In this document: positions 31,701 to 41,176 of the stretch, piece after piece
Layout: every line of letters begins with the position of its first letter
Position numbering within the stretch: position 1 is the stretch's first letter
Source: Arion vulgaris
Taxonomy: Eukaryota; Mollusca; Gastropoda; Stylommatophora; Arionidae
Reading direction: 5' to 3'
Assembly (NCBI GenBank): GCA_020796225.1
Contig: CM036775.1
Location: 11,911,671 to 11,975,670 of the forward strand
Length of the DNA: 64,000 nucleotides
Notes under the pieces: generated by a model
The model's database searches: none
What the model was told of the DNA's origin: nothing
Seen by the model: the letters and a program-made list of their open reading frames with translations, nothing else
Made by a program: the position numbers and the translations under genes

Positions 31701-32765
31701 GGTTTCCCTTTTTTCACAATTGGGCTCACTAGGGGCCTCAGTGACTGAAAACTAGCTTTGGGGACTCCCTAGGCTGACTCCCAGGGGTCCCATAAATTAG
31801 CCATGAGGGTCCTCAAGAAGTCACTTCACTGGATTTCCCAAAGGTATATTGAAGTTAAGGTCTTCAACTAAGAATGTAAAGGAACGAATTCAGAAGTTGA
31901 ATCAAGGCACTCTGGGTCAACCACGGTACACTGTCCTCAAGAGATAGAGGGGTTTCAGAAACTCACTGGGGGTCCTCAAGGTACTCACTGGGGTCCTCAA
32001 GGTACTCACTGGGGTCCTCAAGGTACTCACTGGGGTCCTCAAGGTACTCACTGGGGGTCTCAAGGTACTCACTGGGGTCCTCAAGGTACTCACTGGGGGT
32101 CCTCAAGGTACTCACTGGGGTCCTCAAGGTACTCACTGGGGGTCCTCAAGGTACTCACTGGGGTCCTCAAGGTACTCACTGGGGTCCTCAAGGTACTCAC
32201 TGGGGTCCTCAAGGTACTCACTGGGGTCCTCAAGGTACTCACTGGGGTCCTCAAGGTACTCACTGGGGTCCTCAAGGTACTCACTGGGGGTCCTCAAAGT
32301 ACTCACTGGGGTCCTCAAGGTACTCACTGGGGGTCCTCAAGGTACTCACTGGGGTCCCCAAGGTACTCACTGGGGTCCTCAAGGTACTCACTGGGGTCCT
32401 CAAGGCACTCACTGGGGTCCTCAAGGTACTCACTGGGGTCCTCAGACAGGCTACTCACTGGGGTCCTCAAGGTACTCACTGGGGGTCCTCAAAGTACTCA
32501 CTGGGGTCCCAAGGTACTCACTGGGGTCCTAAGGTACTCACTGGGGTCCCAAGGTACTCACTGGGGGTCCTCAAGGCACTCACTGGGAGTCCTCAAGGTA
32601 ATCACTGGGGTCCCCAAGGTACTCACTGGGGTCCTCAAGGTACTCACTGGGGTCCTCAAGGTACTCACTGGGGTCCTCAAGGTATCACTGGGGTCCTCAA
32701 GTACTCACTGGGGGTCTTCAAGGTACTCACTGGGGTCCTCAAGGTACTCACTGGGGATCCTCCAA
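28753..32765. repeat. 21/22-bp minisatellite
   Basis: The unit GGGGTCCTCAAGGTACTCACT (21 bp, 22 with a fifth G) is repeated through 28753-31300 and 31965-32765. Variants include CCCCAAGG, CTCAGGG and AAAGTACT. Open frames of up to 289 codons on both strands are by-products of the repeat. The array is broken at 31300-31965 by non-satellite bases. Confidence 0.95.
31300..31965. other. Mosaic patch: satellite blended with the upstream flank
   Basis: Collinear words from 27740-28430 recur here mixed with satellite words: TAATCAAACAGTCTCCAGTG (compare 27791-27812), CATTCTTCTTCTTGCG (27899), AAACGCTACTTCACTTTAGG then CTCCGATT (28010-28055), GAAAACTAGCTTTGGGG then CTGACT (28158-28200), GGAACGAATTCAGAAGT (28349). 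GGGGTCCTCAAGG is interspersed. It is probably a consensus or assembly artefact. Confidence 0.7.
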
Positions 32766-32847
32766 GCGCTTGAAGAAATATTATGATCTTTGACATTTCA
32801 AGCAGAAAAATAAATTATAAAAATATGTATTTTAAAAAAATTTTTGT

Positions 32848-33042
32848 TCGATCCAGAAGCACTTGATCTTTCCAGCTCTTCGGCTCGGTGCCATGGACAT
32901 CGTAACCCTTCGGTTCGGTGCCACGAACACCGTAAATCTGGGGAATCTGTGCTTTTTTTTTTTGCCATCCCGCGGAACTGAAGCCGCACACACAGATGGA
33001 TAGTCACCCGTAGTCCAACGCGCTACGAACACGCTGGGCAGA
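32848..33042 (-). mobile_element. SINE-B copy inside the hAT-like element
   Basis: CGATCCAGAAGCACTTGATC at the left, CGGAACTGAAGCCGCACACA and CAACGCGCTACGAACACGCT at the right. Confidence 0.85.
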
Positions 33043-33322
33043 CGGCAAAATATGTATAAAACAGTGGTAAACTAGTTCCACTACGAAATCAAAGGACCCG
33101 GACCAGACAGAAGTCTAAATGTCTGACAGGACAAAATGAAAGATCATTTGAAGTTTCCCGCAGTCAGAGAAATCTGGGGCCAGCTTGCGGTTGGTGTGGT
33201 GTAATTATAACTCCATCGCTGGAAGATTTTCATATCTAGAAACTTTTGGGGTCCAAGGCAGTAAAATGTATTTAAAAGGGGGTCCGTTGGTAATGCATAG
33301 TTTGGGAACCGCTGTTCTGGAT

Positions 33323-33893
33323 CATCATGCTTGTCGTCAGGTCATAAGTTCACACAGTCTTCTGTTGGGGGTAGGTAGGTTATTGGTCATTTTAGGTCAG
33401 GTCAAAGTTGAGTCTTCTGTTTTGATATGTCATTGATAATATTAGATCATCAGATTTGTAGTCTGGTCAAAGTTCACAATCTCATGCGTTCGTAGGTCAT
33501 TGATCATGCTAGATCGTCAAGCATGTCGTCGCTGAAAGATCACAATCTTCTGTGTTGGTAGGTCGATCATGCTAGATGCACATGTGTGTGAAGTCACAAT
33601 CTTCTGTGTGTAGGTCATCGATCATGCAATCGTCACGTCGTCGTGAAAGATCACAATCTTCTGTGTTGGTAGGTCATCGATCATGCTAGATCGTCAAGCA
33701 TGTCGTCGTGTGAAAGATCACAATCTTCTGTGTTGGTAGGTCATCGATCATGCTAGATCGTCAAGCATGTCGTCGTGTGAAAGATCACAATCTTCTGTGT
33801 TGGTAGGTCATCGATCATGCTAGATCGTCAGCATGTCGTCGTGAAAGATCACAATCTTCTGTGTTGGTAAGTCATCTAGACGTCATGCTAGAT
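33323..33893. repeat. 67-bp satellite, part 1
   Basis: The unit GGTAGGTCATCGATCATGCT, AGATCGTCAAGCATGTCGTC, GTGTGAAAGATCACAATCTT, CTGTGTT repeats with 67-bp spacing (33666 to 33733). The first two or three units after the hAT end are diverged. The satellite resumes for a partial unit at 34271-34345. Confidence 0.85.
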
Positions 33894-34270
33894 CATAGAT
33901 TCCCAACCTTCCACCGCCCACTTTGCACAACATAAACTTTGTAACGCCCTCCCTAATTATAACAGTTTACCAACGCTCCTCCCAGATACATACATGCTCT
34001 ATTGTCTCTTTGACATAGAAAATTGATATATATTTCTGTAATACATGGTCAATTTTCAAATGATTATATACATGAAATAGAAAATTGATGAAATAATTTA
34101 TCGTTTAAGACGGGTATAAGATGAATTAAAATGCAGAATTCAAATTTTTAATGATTATTCAATGACAAAATCACAAAAATAACTCCCCCAAATGTTTCGA
34201 ACCCACTATCGCCCCCCTGGACGGATTCAACGCCCACTGGAGGGCAGTCCACCCACTTTGGAAAACGCTG
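33894..34270. mobile_element. hAT-K copy 1, 377 bp, 8-bp TSD
   Basis: Begins CATAGATTCCCAACCTTCCA and ends (complement) CAGCGTTTTCCAAAGTGGG. Flanks TGCTAGAT (33886-33893) and TGCTTGAT (34271-34278) form an 8-bp duplication with one mismatch. It is inserted in the 67-bp satellite. No coding region. Confidence 0.75.
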
Positions 34271-34553
34271 TGCTTGATCGTCATTCTTGTCGTCGGGACC
34301 AAACTGTCTTCTTTTGCCGCTCATATACTCGGTAAATGTATTCATTTGTCCAACTACTTTTAGTCATGTTTTATTGATCTCCTGTAATTGTCATATAAAC
34401 CCAAAGGGGGCTCATTATCGATCACTTTGAGAATGTCCTGGGTAAGAGAATCATTCACTTCATCGATTGATGTGTCAACTTCCATACAGGTTGTTGTTGT
34501 TGTTGACTTCAGTACATTACAGTATCATAGAGAGACAGAGAGAGAGATAGGGG

Positions 34554-35017
34554 CATAGATTCCCGAACTTTTTCGACCCACCGCCCACTTTGCACAACAT
34601 AAACTTTGTAACGCCTCTCCACATTATAACAAGTTTCCCAACGCCCTCCCACATATATACATGCTCTATTTTCTCTTTGACATAGAAAATCCATATATAT
34701 ATTTCTGTCATACATGGTCAATTTTCAAATGATTATTTACATGTAATAGAAAATTGATGAAAAAATGGATCGTGTAAGACGGGCATAAGATGAATTTAAA
34801 TGCAGAACTCAAATTTTAAATGATTATTCAGTCGCAAAATCACGAAAATAATTTATTGTACAATATTTATTATTAATTTCTTGTTTAAGGAGCCACCGAC
34901 CCTAATCGCCTGAACCCCCAATTCCTCTGAACCGACTTCCTTTTCCTTGCGTTCCGCCTGAACCGACTATTTCCCCCTCCCGCCAGAACGCTTCAGCGCC
35001 CACTTTAGGAAGCGCTG
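34554..35017. mobile_element. hAT-K copy 2
   Basis: CATAGATTCCCGAACTTTTT, CACCGCCCACTTTGCACAAC, ACATGGTCAATTTTCAAATG and the end TTTAGGAAGCGCTG share the order of copy 1, with extra sequence near 34890-34990 (GAGCCACCGACCCTAATCGC). The TSD is unclear (GATAG is shared only). Confidence 0.75.
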
Positions 35018-35086
35018 CTTGATAGTTTCCCATGATAGTCCAACCATAGCCTCCGATATCCATACGGCCAGCGAACTCACTTAAAA

Positions 35087-35350
35087 ATTCTAGGAAATAA
35101 GACCACAACCGTCACGTGACCTCGCATTCCAGTATTGCTGTATATAGCACATATATTTTAACACATTCGTTTTAAAATCAACACAACATGCTAAATCAAG
35201 GTTATATTATACAAGTTAAGTTTAACAAATAATAAATATCAATATTATGAATATTTTTCATCAATAAATAACCAACGACTTATAGAATTGAGTAAAATTG
35301 CAAAAAAGCTTGCAGTGTTCTATCAAACATATACAAAAATCAGCCCCCAA
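35087..35350 (+). pseudogene. LINE 3'-UTR copy 1
   Basis: CACGTGACCTCGCATTCCAG, ATCAACACAACATGCTAAAT, GCAAAAAAGCTTGCAGTGTT, then CTATCAAACATATAC parallel the tail at 35620-35880 and (antisense) 38465-38700. Confidence 0.65.
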
Positions 35351-35359
35351 CTCAAAACT

Positions 35360-35560
35360 AGGTGAGGTTTCCCCGGTCAGTTATGTGGCCCAAGTTAGAG
35401 TTGGCTGTGGTCCTGCCTCCTTTAGTTCCTCAAAAAAGCCTCCGCCTCGAGGTCTGTTTAGGGTGTCCTATTTTCCATTTCCCTTGCGTGTTTAGCTCCA
35501 GTGCTTGTCTAGTGACACTCGACTGTGTCTTCCGCAGGGTATGCCGGACCAGAGCCAATT
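35360..35560 (-). pseudogene. LINE RT fragment (antisense)
   Basis: CTCGAGGTCTGTTTAGGGTG, GCTCCAGTGCTTGTCTAGTG and CGACTGTGTCTTCCGCAGG resemble the antisense LINE at 57740-58165 (GCTTGTCTAGTAATATTCAA, TTGTGTCTTCCG). Confidence 0.5.
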
Positions 35561-35880
35561 ATAAACTTATGGGCCTTTCGACTCAGGTAAGAATTATGGG
35601 AAATCAAACCCCAACTACACCACGTGACCTCGCATTCCAGTATTGGTGTATATAGACGAATTCATTTTAAAATCAACACAAAATGCAACATCAAAGTTAT
35701 ATTATGCAACAAGTTAAGTTTAACAATAAGGAATATCAATATTATGAATATTTATCACCAATAAATAACCATAGATTCACAGTATTTAATAAAATTGCAA
35801 AAAAGCTTGCAGTGTTCTATCAAACATATAGATTCCAGCCCCCCGCTCTGATCTAGGTCAGGGATTCCCTGGTCAGTTGT
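35535..35880 (+). pseudogene. LINE C-terminus and 3' UTR
   Basis: Reads RTRANYKLMGLSTQVRIMGN then QTPTTPRDLAFQYWCI and stop, followed by the shared AT-rich 3' UTR. The antisense copy at 38465-38955 has the same terminal peptide with QYWCI. Confidence 0.7.
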
Positions 35881-35985
35881 CTAGAGTTGGTGGGTTTCTG
35901 CCCTGTTCTTATTCACAGGTCTGCGTTTGCCACTGTCATACCATCTCAGTCTGAGAATATCCCGAAGACATCTATATTTTTTCCG
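35881..35985 (-). pseudogene. Short LINE RT fragment (antisense)
   Basis: The minus strand encodes CLRDILRLRWYDSGKRRPVN, close to the CLRRILRLRWYDRMTKTDLW segment at 57930-58157. Confidence 0.6.
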
Positions 35986-35987
35986 AT

Positions 35988-36172
35988 CCAGAAGCATTTG
36001 AGCTTTTAGCTCTTCGGCTCGTTGCCAAGGACATCGTAACCCTTCGGTTCGGTGCCACGAACACCGTGAATCTGGGGAACCTGTGGTTTTTCTGCCAGTC
36101 CGCGGAATTGAACCCGCGCACACAGAGGACTAGTCACCCGCAGTCCAACGCGCTACGAACACGATGGGCAGG
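35988..36172 (-). mobile_element. SINE-B copy
   Basis: CGATCCAGAAGCATTTGAGC, CCGCGGAATTGAACCCGCGC and CAACGCGCTACGAACACGAT. Confidence 0.85.
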
Positions 36173-36249
36173 CGGGCGAAGACATCATATAAAGAGTTCT
36201 TGTGGAAGCATTAAAATATTTCAACAACTTCATGTATACACATATGGAC

Positions 36250-36675
36250 AATCATCATCACCAAATAGCTTGTCCTTAGCAGAACTTTGCCATCCCAACA
36301 GTCCTCCGGAATTTCTCTCTCTCATAGGCCAGATGTCCTGCCTCTGCAGCCGTCATGTTCAAACCATCAGTTACATCCTGAATCCATCTTCTCCGTGGTC
36401 TGCCTCTTTCTCTTTGCTGGTATGCCTCCTTCCATGATGGTCTTCTCCAGCCCTTCATGTCTCTTTATTATATGTCCAGAATATCTCAATTTTCTCTTTC
36501 TTATTTGTAGCATCAGCCAGTTTTCTTTGATTTTGAGTTCTTTCTGGATAGATCTATTTGTTCTCTTCCCTGTCCAAGATATACGAAGGACTCTTCTGTA
36601 ACACTTATATTCAAAGCACATATATGTTTTCCACTGCTCTATTAAATGTCCATGCTTCACACCCATACGTTATGG
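36250..36675 (-). pseudogene. LINE C-terminal fragment (antisense)
   Basis: The minus strand reads MGVKHGHLIEQWKTYMCFEY, KCYRRVLRISWTGKRTNRSI, QKELKIKENWLMLQIRKRKL and RYSGHIIKRHEGLEKTIMEG, then a shift into GRPRRRWIQDVTDGLNMTAA. It is the best copy of a family also present at 12596, 21270 and 24140. One frameshift splits it near 36450. Confidence 0.8.
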
Positions 36676-36897
36676 ACAGTCAGTCCATCGATTTATCTGT
36701 TACCTGATAACCTTGTGATCTGTTTACATTTGAAGTGCTCTATCTGCTCCTGTCAACAAAACCTGGCTTTGTCCTGACATGTTTAGATAGATAACAGTGT
36801 TGGTTGGTTACACAAACTGACCTAATCATTATTACTTACCCATCTACGCAGTAAATACAACATGTTCTGTGAATCGGTGTAACTAGGTTTGATGGTA
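36676..36897. other. Spacer, no gene recognised
   Basis: Unassigned sequence. Its end, GTGAATCGGTGTAACTAGG, is a partial unit of the 44-bp array that continues after the SINE-A. Confidence 0.4.
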
Positions 36898-36908
36898 GGG
36901 ACATGTGT

Positions 36909-37152
36909 CTTCTTATTTGCGTTCGTTCTTTAAGACCAATTTTAATCACTCTTTGTGATATGTTTGATCTTTGTCAAGAACGTGTATACGTTCACATTGG
37001 TTTGGTAGGCTCCTAAACGCATAGACTTGTACACGTTTAGGACACATGCATCCGATTTCAGTTAAACCTTATTAGTCGCCTCTTATGACATGCGTGGCAG
37101 GTAACAGTGGTCCTATTCTTTACATCCCAAATGTGGCACCGTAACCACTCGA
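36909..37152 (-). mobile_element. SINE-A copy inside the 44-bp array
   Basis: CTTCTTATTTGCGTTCGTTC to GTAACCACTCGAG. Flanks GGGACATGTGT (36898-36908) and GGGAGATGTGT (37153-37163) match in 10 of 11. Confidence 0.8.
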
Positions 37153-37440
37153 GGGAGATGTGTGAATCGGTGTAACTAAGAGGTGATCTGATAGTTGAGA
37201 GATGTGTGAATCTGTGTAACTAATAGGTGATCTGATAGTTGAGAGATGTGTGAATCTGTGTAACCAAGAGGTGATCTGATAGTTGAGAGATGTGTGGATC
37301 TGTGTAATCAAGAGGTGATCTGATAGTTGAGAGATGTGTGAATCTGTGTAACCAAGAGGTGATCTGATAGTTGAGAGATATTGTGTGAATCGGTGTAACC
37401 CAGAGGTGATCTGATAGTTGAGAGATATTGTATGAATCTG
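37153..37440. repeat. 44-bp minisatellite, 6 to 7 copies
   Basis: The unit GAGATGTGTGAATCTGTGTA, ACCAAGAGGTGATCTGATAG, TTGA repeats with small substitutions. Later units have GAGATATTGTGTGAATC. Confidence 0.9.
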
Positions 37441-37465
37441 TGCTGCATCAACACATCAGTGAAAG

Positions 37466-37800
37466 TGGTCTCAGGGGCTTATAGGTTAGGTTCTCCCCTC
37501 TCGTCCCAAATGTACTCAACTCGCTCCCTCGTTGAGCCATCGGATATTTTTCAGAGATCCTGATCTCAGTGTAGGTGAGATCGAGTTCCTAGTCCTATAG
37601 GTGACGAACCATAAAACGTAGGTCCCGTGCTCAAGTTTGAGCACGTAAAAGATCCCTTGGCAGTTCAAAATCTAGAAGAGCAGGCTGGAAAGTCGCTGCA
37701 CTGGCAAAAATTAATTAGAAAAATGTTTTAAAATGATAATACAAATGTTCATCATCTTCAAAGTTACATCTGGAACCCTCACCGGTGCTAAGGAGTTCGG
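37466..37800 (+). mobile_element. SINE-G copy
   Basis: Head GGTCTCAGGGGCTTATAGGT (degraded), CAACTCGCTCCCTCGTTGAG, CTGATCTCAGTGTAGGTGAG and GAACCCTCACCGGTGC. The 3' part is replaced by a SINE-B. Confidence 0.75.
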
Positions 37801-37802
37801 TT

Positions 37803-37963
37803 TTTTTTCCAATCCAGAAGCACCTGAGCTTTCAGCTCTTCGGTTCGGTGTCATGAACACCGTAAATCTGGAGAACCTGTGGCTTTTCTGCCAGTCCGCG
37901 GAATTGAACCCGCACTCACAGAGGACTTGTCACCCGTCGTCCAACGCGCTACGAACTCGCTGC
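37803..37963 (-). mobile_element. SINE-B copy with internal deletion
   Basis: CAATCCAGAAGCACCTGAGC and CAACGCGCTACGAACTCGCT. The segment CCATGGACATCGTAACCC present in other copies is missing. Confidence 0.8.
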
Positions 37964-38019
37964 TCTCTACTATGCTATTATATTATGATTTACTTGAAGT
38001 ATCTCATTGATTCTGTAGA

Positions 38020-38255
38020 CTATTTTTCCTCTATAGTCTTGGTCAGAAGTCTCCCATTCACTAATGCAATGATAGGCTGTGTTATCTCCTAGTTTGGTTC
38101 TGTAGACTATTGTTCCCGGTAGTCTTGTTCAGAAGTCTCCCATTCACTAATGCAATGATAGGCTGTGTAATCTCCTAGTTTGGTTCTGTAGACTATTGTT
38201 CCCGGTAGTCTTGGTCAGAAGTCTCCCATTCACTAATGCAATGATAGGCTATGAG
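38020..38255. repeat. 86-bp tandem repeat, about 3 copies
   Basis: TCTGTAGACTATTGTTCCCG, GTAGTCTTGGTCAGAAGTCT, CCCATTCACTAATGCAATGA, TAGGCTGTGTAATCTCCTAG repeats. A sibling array with a shorter unit is at 39440-39670. Confidence 0.85.
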
Positions 38256-38464
38256 ATGTCGTCTTGTCTTATCTCCTAGTTAGCTGCCCTCTTATGTGGT
38301 CCTTCCTTTCGTTCGCTTGAAATATTGTCTATATATTCAATGTTGTCTCTTATATAAACTTCACTGTCCTTTGTAGCTCACACAGAGGTCCATGTAGTTT
38401 TCTGCCCAGTGTTGTTTCGTTAGGCCAGTGAGTTTGTCCACAGCCAACTCTAGATAACTAGGCC

Positions 38465-39295
38465 AGACAACTGACCGGGGAATCCCTGTCCTAGGTCAGA
38501 GAAGGGGGCTGGAAATTATAGATGTCTGATAGAACACTGCAAGATTTTTTGCGATTTCACTAAATTCTATGAGTCTATGGTTATTTATTGGTGGAAAATA
38601 TTCATAATATAGGTATTCCTTATTGTTAAACTTAACTTGTTGGATAATGTAACTTCGATTTAGCATTTTGTGTTTATTTTAAAATGAATTCGTCTATATA
38701 CACCAATACTGGAATGTAAGGTCACGTGGTGTAGTTGTGGTCTGATTACCTATAATTCTTACCTGAGTCCGAAGGCCCATAAGTTTATAGTTGGCTCTGG
38801 TTTGCCTCAGTGTATCATATTCAGGGCAGTTTTGAAGTGTGTGGTCTGCAGTCTGATGTGCATGTCCACATGTACACATGGCTGAATTGCCAATCTTGAA
38901 TTTTGTATTAGGGAATGCTAACCCGAAACAAATGCTTGCAGAAAACAGATGCACCAGGCCGTAAGGTGCATAACATGGTGCAACGACCCCTCACAATGCG
39001 GAATGGGATAACGGATTCTACGGTCGCCAATCTGCCTCTGAGATTTAGCAGCGCGGTAAGAATGTCAGACCCACCATCACGAGGGTGGCCAAAACTTACT
39101 GCAGGAAGAGGTCGGCACAAACGGGGAAGCAGAAATCATAGGAATTATATCCTGCAAACTTGAGAAGAAAGAGGTGGCCCACTTACACTAGTGTCCAAGA
39201 CAAACTGTATGGCGTGGCTGATAATCTGAGACAGATGGCTGCCTTTATTAGAGAATCCGAAATCCCAATCTAGTGAGAATTCAGAAGAAGAAGAA
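38465..39295 (-). pseudogene. LINE C-terminal region (antisense), parent-type of SINE-C body
   Basis: The minus strand (from 38954) reads ASICFGLAFPNTKFKIGNSA, MCTCGHAHQTADHTLQNCPE and RTQVRIIGNQTTTTPRDLTF, ending QYWCI. C.CG...QT..H.LQ.CP is the CR1/Jockey-like C-terminal Cys/His block. Upstream on the same strand (38955-39290) lies the sequence found in SINE-C (GGCCTGGTGCATC, CCGTAGAATCCGTTATCCCA). At 39290 it ends in CTTCTTCTTCT. The copy joins, without a break, parts that are separate in SINE-C. Confidence 0.7.
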
Positions 39296-39439
39296 TTGTG
39301 TATGCATGTGACTGTGGAGTCAATTCATTCCTGTTCTAAGGCGCAGAATGGCAACTTGTTCTAATCTTCTCATATTATAGTAATCGTATTGTGTTGGTAT
39401 TACTCTTTCACTTACTTACATACTATGACTTACTTCAAG

Positions 39440-39670
39440 TATCTCATTGATTCTGTAGACTAATTTTCCCCTAGTCTTGGTCAGAAATCAATGCAATGAT
39501 AGACTGTGTGATCTCCTAGTTTGGTTCTGTAGACTATGTTTCCCGGTAGTCTTGGTCAGAAATCAATGCAATGATAGACTGTGTGATCTCTTAGTTTGGT
39601 TCTGTAGACTATGTTTCGGTAGTCTTGGCAGAAATCAATGCAATGATAGGCTGTGAGATTTCTCCGTCTC
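39440..39670. repeat. 73-bp tandem repeat, about 3 copies
   Basis: GGTTCTGTAGACTATGTTTC, CCGGTAGTCTTGGTCAGAAA, TCAATGCAATGATAGACTGT. Compared with 38020-38255 each unit lacks the GTCTCCCATTCACTA segment. Confidence 0.8.
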
Positions 39671-39940
39671 TTATCTCTTAGTTAGCTGTACTGTACTGTG
39701 CTCTTATGTCGATTGATTAACTTCGTTTCATGCATAACACGCTATGCAACATGACGTGAATTAGCAACAGTGCCCAACGATGTTAATTAATGACCAGGGT
39801 CTATGTGTAGCGTAGGGGCAAGGTCGCGAATCTAGGTCACAGAGAGGTTGAAAGTTTACAGTTAATAGACAAAAATCAAAGTATATGACAAACCGATTTT
39901 AGCGACATAGAGAGCACCGGATAATGGGTATATTTACAGT
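39671..39940. other. Spacer, no gene recognised
   Basis: Unassigned sequence up to the TTTACAGT target duplication of the following hAT-D. Confidence 0.35.
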
Positions 39941-40372
39941 CAGTGGCGGCTCGTCATTAAGGGCCAGAGGAGCCGGGCCCCACCAAAAATAATGTGTAAT
40001 GTGTCTTTATTATTTAATAAATCGCCCGAGTGGTTACCGGGGCCCAAATTTGGGGTGTAAAGAATAGAACCACTGTTACCTGTCACGCATGTCGTAAGAT
40101 GCGATTAAGGAGGTTTGGCTGAAATCGGATGCATGTGTCCTAAACGTGTAGAAGTCTTATGCGTTTAGGGGCCTACCAAACCAATGTACAACGTATACAC
40201 GTTCTTGGCATATATCAAACATATCACAAAGAGTGATTAAAATTGGTCGTAAAGAACGAACGCAAAGAAGAAGAACATTTAATAAATTAAAATATAACCT
40301 AACCCAAAGCCATGATTTTCCCGAAAATTTGTGTCTGGCCCCACAAATAAAAACGATCACGAGCCGCCACTG
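39941..40372. mobile_element. hAT-D element with nested SINE-A, 8-bp TSD
   Basis: Starts CAGTGGCGGCTCGTCATTAA and ends with the inverted repeat ACGAGCCGCCACTG. The perfect 8-bp duplication TTTACAGT (39933-39940 and 40373-40380) identifies hAT. Without the SINE the element is about 170 bp. Confidence 0.9.
40023..40276 (+). mobile_element. SINE-A nested in hAT-D, 11-bp TSD
   Basis: CGCCCGAGTGGTTACCGGGG to CGCAAAGAAGAAGAAC in sense orientation. The perfect duplication ATTTAATAAAT at 40012-40022 and 40277-40287 bounds it. The head resembles the 5' end of tRNA-Ser (CCGAGTGGTTA). Confidence 0.92.
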
Positions 40373-40569
40373 TTTACAGTATTAGCACACAATACATTTT
40401 TTTATATTGACAAACTGTTGGTGGATGTTCACTTGTTTTCATTACAAGACGATGGGGGTTTGTAATTCGAATCCTGTATCTGGTGGTTTTGTTTTCTGGA
40501 GACCCCCTGGTACTCACACGCTGTCTGTTGATTGTGTTCGTCGGCTCCGTTGCTTACCATGGGGTTCTT

Positions 40570-41176
40570 TCTTCTGCGTTCTCACTAGATTGGGATTTCA
40601 GATTCTCTAATAAAGGCAGCCATCTGCCTCAGAATATCAGCCACGCCATACAGTTTGTCTTCTGCGTTCTCACTAGATTGGTATTTCAGATTCTCTAATA
40701 AAGGCAGCCATCTGCCTCAGATTATCAGCCACGCCATACAGTTTGTCTTGGACGCTAGTGTAAGTGGCCACCTCTTTCTTCTAAGTCTGCATACTGGGGG
40801 CAGTTCTGTAGGATATAATTCCTATGATTTCTGCTTCCCGTTTGTGCCGACCTCTTCCAGCAGTAAGTTTTGGCCACCCTCGTGATGGTGGGTCTGACAT
40901 TCTTACTGCGTAGCGAAATCTCCGAGGCAGATTGGCGGCCGTAGAATCCGTTATCCCATTCCTCATTGTGAGGGATCGCTGCAGCATGTTATGCGCCTTA
41001 CGGCCTGGTGCATCCGTTTTCTGCAAGCATTTGTTGCGGGTTAGCATTCCCTAGCGGACACATGCATCCGATTTCAGCCAAACCTCCTTAGTCACCTCTT
41101 ACGACATGCATGACAGGTAACAGTGGTTCTATTCTTTACACCCCAAATTTGGGTCCCGGTAACCACTCGGGCGGCC
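40570..41176 (-). mobile_element. Chimeric SINE-C copy 2, 13-bp TSD
   Basis: It has the same composition as 26497-27192 but only two copies of the 88-bp CTCTAATAAAGGCAGCC segment. The perfect duplication CCATGGGGTTCTT at 40557-40569 and 41177-41189 shows that head, antisense LINE body and GAAGAA-type tail moved as one unit. Confidence 0.88.

Larger units (their letters stand above)
28739..33314. mobile_element. hAT-like element enlarged by a 4-kb internal minisatellite
   Basis: The left end CAGCATTTCCAAACTAGGG and the complement of the right end, CAGCGGTTCCCAAACTATGC, are inverted repeats of the CAGnGGTTCCCAAACT type known from Charlie-like hAT elements. The flanks TTCTAGAT (28731-28738) and TTCTGGAT (33315-33322) form an 8-bp TSD with one mismatch and fit the hAT target preference (TCTAGA core). 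The interior is mostly a 21/22-bp array plus a SINE-B. No transposase frame is visible. Confidence 0.65.

Noticed and set aside
28753..32765. CRISPR-like regular repeats
   Set aside because: Units are directly adjacent with no unique spacers, and the context is eukaryotic.
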